DNA of 14,021 bases from positions 1 through 14,021 of the forward strand of contig JANBQC010000678.1 in NCBI GenBank assembly GCA_027576995.1. The letters are read 5' to 3'. This document shows, in pieces, positions 8,930-14,021 of the stretch. Position numbers and translations under genes: made by a program. A model generated the notes under the pieces. The model was not told the DNA's origin. It searched no databases and was given only the letters and a program-made list of their open reading frames with translations. Within the stretch, counting starts at the first letter, position 1; the number at the start of each line of letters is the position of its first letter. This DNA is from Dimargaris cristalligena. Its lineage: Eukaryota > Kickxellomycota > Dimargaritomycetes > Dimargaritales > Dimargaritaceae.

Positions 8930-9966
8930 ATGTCCAACATTCAAAATTTTGAAACATATGACCCGTTTGCTGATATTGGCGAAGAGAACGTAACCAAGCA
9001 GCCCGATAATATTCGTACCCTCGAATTTTTGCCTTAACAGCCACACACAACCATTTGTATTTTTATTGTAGTTATACTTGATCATGTTTGGTCATCTGTA
9101 ACTTCAGCTCTCGGATGGGAGTCCATCTCCCCCGGGTAGCCCATTCCCACCTCTCACTCTCTTTCGCTCATCAACTAATTCGCTATGGTTGGGGAGTGTC
9201 TGGACGAGAGCCTTTTGACCTGATCTCGCCTTGAGGGAATAACTTTCGACCCTTCTTCCCCACTTTCACTATGGGCGAACTCTATATTTCTCCAGCGACG
9301 CACCGCACACGGGATATTCGTTCCAGGTGATGTCAAAATAACTTTCCATAAGCAGGTTGAAGACCGACCCGTTTTGGGTTGGTCTCTGCGATGCGTACCA
9401 TTTTTTCCTCCTTCGGGAGAGAAGTCATAGTTACACTGATGGTCCGAATTTCTGAGTGGTGCAGCGCTGTGTGAGGCATAGTTTGTATCCCTGTAGTTGT
9501 GAAGGAGACGGACTAGCTAGAGAGGGTTTTTTTAAACCTCATGCTACCTACCTGTTAATATAGATAGGGCCACCCTATTATTGTCGCCTTTCCTCATGTA
9601 TCCCTTAACTCTTGTGCACCCGAACTATCTGTCCATCTATGTATATATTATTGTATAATCCCGCTCGTCGTTATCACTTCGTGTCCCCCTTCGTTCCGCG
9701 CTTGCCTTTCCACTACAGATATCCGCATTCAACAACGCAATGGCCGCAAAACTATAACCACCATCCAGGGGCTGAACAAAGAGCTCGACATGAAGAAGCT
9801 GCTCAAGGCGTTCAAGAAGATCTTCGCTTGCAACGGCAGTATCATCAAGGACGAGGAGCATGGTGAAATCATCCAGCTCCAGGGCGACCAGCGTAACGGC
9901 TCCGCCGAATTCCTGGTCTCCGAAGGCATCACCAAGAAGGAACTCGTGAAGATTCACGGTTTCTAA
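8930..9966 (+). CDS. SUI1: Translation initiation factor eIF1 (SUI1)
   Basis: join(8930..9014,9719..9966), 110 residues, close to the roughly 108-113 usual for eIF1. It binds the 40S subunit near the P site in the 43S preinitiation complex and controls start-codon selection. Exon 1 encodes the flexible N-terminus, MSNIQNFETYDPFADIG..., with the family's DPFAD motif at 11-15. The intron splits the codon for His29 (C|AT); exon 2 continues IRIQQRNGRKTITTIQG, FACNGSI at 64-70, GEIIQLQGDQR at 77-87 and the invariant HGF end at 108-110. These are the core SUI1-fold motifs. The start codon context is poor (T at -3 and T at +4), whereas bS16m in this window has a strong context. A likely poly(A) signal lies 237 nt downstream. 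Codon use in exon 2 is GC-richer than the surroundings, as expected for a highly expressed gene. Confidence 0.97.
9015..9718 (+). other. eIF1 intron, 704 nt, phase 1
   Basis: GTACCC donor and TTTCCACTACAG acceptor. It is the longest intron in the window, more than twice the length of the coding sequence it interrupts. It contains two adjacent stable hairpins (9361-9385 and 9405-9423). No further coding exon is needed: the flanking exons join seamlessly within a conserved motif. Confidence 0.93.
9361..9423 (+). ncRNA. Tandem hairpins in the eIF1 intron, possible structured RNA
   Basis: Stem 1 pairs 9361-9370 with 9376-9385 (10 pairs, one G-U, 5-nt loop). After a T6 run (9401-9406), stem 2 has CTCC (9408-9411) and GGAG (9416-9419) closing a UUCG tetraloop, extended by three more pairs past a one-base bulge. 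ATTTTTTCC before a 3' hairpin resembles an Sm-site layout, but no U1, U2, U4, U5 or U6 signature was found, and box C/D-like matches nearby are weak. The class is unknown. Confidence 0.25.
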
Positions 9967-10202
9967 AGAAACACTACACCCCTACTTTTTTTCTTAATAT
10001 TGGAATTTATTTCAATGTCGGGTTAGGTATGAATCATTCCATACTATCATAATCCGTTGACGGGGTTTTTGTTTGGGCCGCGGTGGTTTTATTACATCCC
10101 AATTCCGCTGGCCGTTTGTGTCCTTCACTTGGAATCTTCTATAGTTGTGTTGAATTTAGCCCCCTTATATATTTATGGTATATAGACTAATTCTTAATAC
10201 AC

Positions 10203-10208
10203 AATAAA
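10203..10208 (+). terminator. SUI1: Poly(A) signal AATAAA, eIF1
   Basis: It is the first canonical AATAAA downstream of the eIF1 stop codon, 237 nt away, in T-rich surroundings. Confidence 0.6.
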
Positions 10209-10933
10209 TGTCTCCTCCAGAGTATTTCTTCAGTACTTATATAATTTTTTCTGTTGGATATAATGGGTGAGTGATGTTTACTAGATAGTTGGAAATCGGT
10301 TCATTCCTTTCGTTACTTCCTTACTGTTTTAATTTGGTCCCTCCGGCTAGCTTTGCCTCATTTTCATGGTAAAAATTCGATCGTTCCTCTCTATTACATC
10401 CTATTTTTACCCCGTTTATCTAATTATCGCATTCGGCCACTGATCGTCTTTCCTATTTACTATCTCCTCGAGTGGTCGTCGCCCTCTAACGGCTAACCAA
10501 TTTATTTTTTATGTACACACTTGGTCACATACTTCTCGGTACAACATGGTCTACTTTGGACGACTGGGCAATAGTTATCATTATTCATAATTTCGTTAAT
10601 TTTATGGTGGATTCTTTGAAAGCTAAAGGCTTGCTAATTTACTAAAATAGACTTGGAATCTCTAATCTGCAGATCATCAATAGCCTTCCACTTCGTTTTC
10701 TGGCGCGCATTACACACACAGTTTCGATACATCAGAAGGCTTCGATATAGCTTCATGCGGGGAGCGGTCCAATGGACTTCAGCTACTTCCCCCCCTTCCC
10801 TTCGGATACTTTGATTCGAGTGAATTCTTAACCATTTTTAAATCTACTATAAGTGTTCATCAAGAAGGATACTTAAGTGATAGTCCGATTATTATCGGCC
10901 TCGAAGGAGACAACCAAAGGGTGTGCTCGTGAA

Positions 10934-10968
10934 GGGACGCAATATATAATATATTGTTAGGGCGTCCC
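10934..10968. repeat. Composite palindrome (cruciform)
   Basis: GGGACGC (10934-10940) pairs exactly with GCGTCCC (10962-10968). Immediately inside, AATATAT (10941-10947) pairs with ATATATT (10949-10955), leaving a one-base loop and a six-base unpaired bulge. It lies between two convergent genes and could mark transcript ends or be a remnant of a small inverted-repeat element. Confidence 0.7.
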
Positions 10969-11530
10969 CAATATGACCTCGGAAATACTGTATCGAACTG
11001 TATTAATCAAGAGAAACGGGCGATGATATGTATATATCTTTATATTTATGTATGGATAGATGGCGCTTGAGTTAAGCCATCTAAGCACAATTAAGTAATA
11101 CCGAGCTGGCTAGCCATTTTCTTCCAAAAACCAACTAACAACTAAACCAAAAAAATAATACTTAAAAACGATAACGGTAACAGGCCAGCCAAAGTCATGG
11201 AAGTAAAGCAGATAAGAATTCCGCAAGTGGCAAGTGGATTCAGCCCAGTGGTCTTAGCTAGGCCCATTGATGAATCGATTACCCAGCTATACCTGCAACC
11301 TCGAGCGAGCTAGAGATAAATAAATATAAATGAGTGCACTAGAAAAGCAATAGGGTGTTGAAATAGAAAATAAAAAAAAAATGGGCTGATGCGAACAGGA
11401 TGGGTGAGTGCTATGCTATTAGCGCCTTAACCAAGCTGCTACCACTTCAAAACAGACATCGGCGAAGACAGGTAACACTACTACTCATCAATATACTATA
11501 CCAGTCTGATGCTATCCAAATCACCTATAA

Positions 11531-11536
11531 TTTATT
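11531..11536 (-). terminator. Candidate poly(A) signal for the minus-strand gene
   Basis: TTTATT on plus reads AATAAA on minus, about 38 nt after the stop codon of the open frame ending at 11574. Its position supports that frame being the true 3' end of a gene. Confidence 0.5.
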
Positions 11537-11573
11537 GAGAAGCAACAGCCCAAATGGCGACAATGGATATGGG

Positions 11574-12759
11574 TCAAACAGGTGAAGAATGGTCAGCGCG
11601 ATCCATGGCTTCCCACAGGAATTGCTGGTGGGACTTAACTGGCCCTACGCATATTCTTTTGTTGGCGTCCTCAATCGCCTCGTGAATTAGATTGACCATC
11701 TGATCCACGGGCATGGTCAGTGGGACGGCTGTCAACATTACTGAGTTACCAAGGGTTGTGTTGGCCTGAATAATGGCATCACAATCATATCCACGGTCAT
11801 TAGTAAAACTTTTCACTGTAAGCTGATCCATTGTAGAGTCCCATGCTAGACCATAGATAAACGAAGGTTGCATGATTGCATCCCGGTTCCTCTGAAAAAA
11901 TTGGCTCAGCAATTCGTTAAAGCCGCGGGGTTTACGTCCATTCGAAGGGTTTTCCCCCAGGGCGTCGGCTATTGCCCAGCTTATTCGGGGTCGGCGGTTG
12001 TTTAGGGCATATTCGGCAATTTTCCTATGGGTAGGAGGTTTTTTGGCTACGATTAGTTAGCAATGGGTCACGGCCACTGAGCAATCCACCCCCCGCGCTA
12101 GCCGCCGGTACGCTAAAGACCGAGTTGGAGGCAGCTTGGCAAATCTGGCTGCATTCCACCGCCGACAGTTCTGTACTTATGGCGAACTGACGCGGACGTT
12201 TATAACTCTCCTGTTTCCGCCCCGGTTGGTTTGCCGTCTGGCTAGGTGTAATAGGAGCGGAACTATCCCCACTATCACCACTACTTGCTCCATTGTACGG
12301 CGTGGTCGAGCTCACTATCCCTGGCCCTTAGGCTTCAACGGCAACTTCGACGGTAGCACCTCCGGAGGTGGCCCGGTGGGGCTGATGGGCCATAGGCAAA
12401 AAACCATCTGAACTAAGGCGCCCTTCATTCGTCGGTGGATACGGAGGCGGATAGATTGCGAGGTAATTGTTGTGGTTGTCTATGGTCCTAGGAGTAGCTA
12501 GGTCTGACCAGCGTTCGAATCCATAGTGAATAGTTCCCGTTCGCTCGTTCCGCTCTGGTCGGGAAGTCCAAGATACCTGCGCTACCATTGAGAGGCCGTC
12601 TTCAGGCGTATAAATGTTGTCGCCACCGGCAGGGGTTTCTTGCCAGTCGAATACAGCTAGGGTGAGGGAGTCTCCACGCATGGTCGCAACGGGCTGGAAA
12701 GGCATCGCCAATAGCCACACTAGGGTCAGCGTAACCCATGGAGTATGATACACAACCAT
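11574..12759 (-). CDS. Putative secreted protein, multi-exon or decayed; family not recognised
   Basis: Segment A, 12759-12328, begins at the first in-frame ATG and encodes 143 residues. Its start, MVVYHTPWVTLTLVWLLAMP then FQPVA, is a good signal peptide. It ends in TAA (12330-12328), but the same frame reopens to about 12025 (segment B, Ser/Thr-rich, with VECSQICQAAS). Segment C, 12046-11574 in another frame, encodes 156 residues (KIAEYALNN, FNELLSQFFQRNRD, GLAWDSTMDQLTVKSF, MPVDQMVNLIHEAIEDAN) and ends 38 nt before an AATAAA. A TTGCTAAC branch-point-like site and TCGTAG acceptor precede 12046; a GTACAG donor at 12176 would fit in phase. Alternatives are CAG|GTATCT at about 12561 joined to TTTTTTCAG at about 11898, a longer A-to-C intron from about 12341, or a pseudogene with a stop and a frameshift. 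I do not recognise the protein. Confidence 0.45.
12047..12176 (-). other. Candidate intron in the putative secreted-protein gene
   Basis: On minus it runs from GTACAG to a CTAACTAATCGTAG end (130 nt, phase 1), joining segment B to segment C in frame. The branch-point-like CTAAC 9-13 nt before the acceptor is the best in the window. A 43-nt alternative with a GTGGAT donor ends at the same acceptor. Confidence 0.3.
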
Positions 12760-13535
12760 GGATACATATATGATTAGGGAGTATACACAAAGTGGGATAC
12801 AAGGGATTGGATTATTCACCAAAAATACTAGAAGTAGGAATAAAGATAAAAATGCCGAGAGTTGGCGTATACAAATGCCTAATGCCAATCCTAGATATAT
12901 TAGTTTGTGGGTGCAGGTGGCTTAATATATGTCTTTCATTTCCCCCCCTTTTATTCCGCCTAACTCTTCAAGTTGGAAGGTGCGTGTAATTGTGAATAGA
13001 CCAACGGGGAGTCTTACATATACAGGGCTAGAATGAGTAGAATGAAAATACATTTGTAAATGTGCTACCTTCGTACAACTTGCCACTGTGATAAACCTTT
13101 GGCTTACAGGGGTGAGGAGTGGCGGCCACATGTCTAAATGGGTGAAATTCCGACCAGCTGTATAAAGTTTTACATTAGATGTATATCGGTGAATATCTGG
13201 GGAAATAGCTATTAACCCTAAATACTGGCCTCACCCAAAGGATATTTCGTTATACAACCCATGTGAACTTCTCCCAGATGCCCTATATCTAATTGCATTC
13301 ATCCCCAGTGAAAAGGTGCACCTCGTTGGATAGTCTGGATTTGAACTATCCCCCCCTGCACTTATAAGAGCACATGTGTGTCTGCTGCTGCCAAAGAAAG
13401 CAAATACCCCACTCCAAAGAATATACCTCCGGTCTGGGCAAAGATAATGCAGAGTAGTCAGTACTTATGGCCAAAGTGAAGTATAACCCTTCAAATCATT
13501 TATATATTAGCTGATCGTATTTATCAAATGTACCA
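12760..13535. other. Upstream flank without recognised genes
   Basis: The frame of the putative secreted protein continues open to 12888, but only from a TTG; the added part is hydrophobic translation of AT-rich DNA, so I do not include it. A 7-bp perfect inverted repeat (13328-13334 with 13345-13351) surrounds a B-box-like motif that does not fold as a tRNA. No other gene is visible. Confidence 0.45.
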
Positions 13536-13890
13536 TTATTTGGCCCCAAATAGTGCAGTCGATTCCGTCAACCACACTTGGGTATCTCGCTTGCCATAGG
13601 TTTTGCACCGACTCATTTCCCCCCATTTCAATAGTATGGTGACATCAACACAAGGGTGGTGAAAGATAGAAAGAGCACGGGCAAATCTGGGTCCACATAT
13701 CGCAATATCTAAATCCGCCATCAGCAAGCCTATTCACCTGATATAATGGTGGATACTGAGACTGTGTATAATCTGCCTGTTCGGCTTTAGATAGCCACAT
13801 GGTAGGAGCCCAGAGACAAACCACAGACCAGTCTTGTAAGATAGTATTGAATGAAGTAGTTCGTCGACGTGGGTTTACAATCAAGTGCAT
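13536..13890 (-). other. Two overlapping open frames, possible exons or gene remnant
   Basis: Frame 1 starts with ATG at 13890 and runs 81 residues to 13645 (MHLIVNPRRRTTS, then ILQDWSVVCLWAPTMWL, then YPPLYQVNRLADGGF). Frame 2 takes over from about 13727 to 13536 (MADLDIAICGPRFARALSIF, then KWGEMSRCKTYGKR). The overlap lies at 13645-13727, where a splice or a frameshift would be needed; CAG|GTGAAT at about 13736 is a possible donor. Upstream, a third frame is open near 13900-13970 (DYMYEYASTETLSMW). Composition is mildly protein-like, and I recognise no family. YPPLYQVNRLADGGF is loosely like YPPPYPPTNEGRLSSDGF in the neighbouring putative secreted protein. Confidence 0.2.
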
Positions 13891-14021
13891 ATGGTATCCC
13901 ACATACTCAGAGTCTCAGTGGATGCGTACTCATACATATAATCAACTGTAGAGCGGTAACAACTCCTCTCCGGTACTGCTTATTAAATATAATGGCTTTT
14001 CTAGGACACATCAAATCTCTT

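Larger units (their letters stand above)
9967..11573. other. Intergenic region between convergent genes
   Basis: The first 250 nt are the eIF1 3' UTR, with AATAAA at 10203-10208. The rest is AT-rich with no credible gene. A strong cruciform-type palindrome lies at 10934-10968. An A-rich stretch around 11100-11400 is followed by the 3' flank of the minus-strand gene. A plus-strand open frame at 11400-11585 is short and featureless. Confidence 0.5.

Noticed and set aside
8682..8993. 103-codon plus-strand open frame before eIF1
   Set aside because: Low-complexity CT-rich leader running out of frame into eIF1 exon 1; it begins at a TTG.
9329..9455. Box C/D snoRNA candidate in the eIF1 intron (GTGATGT ... 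CTGA)
   Set aside because: The C box has a mismatch and there is no terminal stem next to the boxes; matches of this quality are expected by chance.
12760..12888. N-terminal extension of the putative secreted protein to 12888
   Set aside because: It would start at TTG, and the added residues are hydrophobic translation of AT-rich DNA; the first in-frame ATG (12759) gives a proper signal peptide.
13328..13351. tRNA-like T-arm (GTTCAAATCC-type motif on minus)
   Set aside because: The flanking bases do not form a T stem with a 7-base loop, and no A box or acceptor stem was found; it is only a simple hairpin.

Overview
The window looks like nuclear DNA from a fungus, probably an early-diverging one. 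Three protein genes can be read with confidence and all are split by GT..AG introns: a mitochondrial bS16 ribosomal protein, an Ecm3/PIN-like membrane transporter, and eIF1 (SUI1), whose N-terminus is closest in style to fungal Sui1. The lineage cannot be fixed from sequence alone. There are no bacterial-type operons, tRNA or rRNA genes, CRISPR arrays or recognisable transposase genes.

Layout: 1-662 has no gene. 663-1336 (minus) is the bS16m gene, two exons around a 314-nt intron. 1337-4379 is gene-poor, with one long open frame of doubtful status (3933-4351). 4380-4560 is a sharp switch from GA-rich to CT-rich DNA, followed by the TATA-containing, CT-rich leader of the transporter gene. 5215-7630 (plus) is the transporter, whose first 40 codons lie on two tiny exons (13 and 27 codons) before the 529-codon main exon. 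7631-8520 is its 3' flank. 8483-8929 is the eIF1 promoter and leader, and 8930-9966 (plus) is eIF1 with a 704-nt intron. 9967-11573 lies between convergent genes. 11574-12759 (minus) is a probable secreted-protein gene that I do not recognise; its coding potential moves between frames, so it is either multi-exonic or decayed. 13536-13890 (minus) holds two overlapping open frames of doubtful status.

The three recognised genes are unrelated housekeeping or transport functions (mitochondrial translation, membrane transport, cytosolic start-codon selection) and are not a functional cluster. The most interesting points are these: eIF1 starts in a very poor initiation context, as expected for its known autoregulation; introns are unusually long for a compact fungal genome and carry (TA)n tracts and foldable elements; the transporter has a second large hydrophilic insertion; and a possible secreted-protein gene has an in-frame stop and a frame change. 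I see no convincing new multi-gene system.
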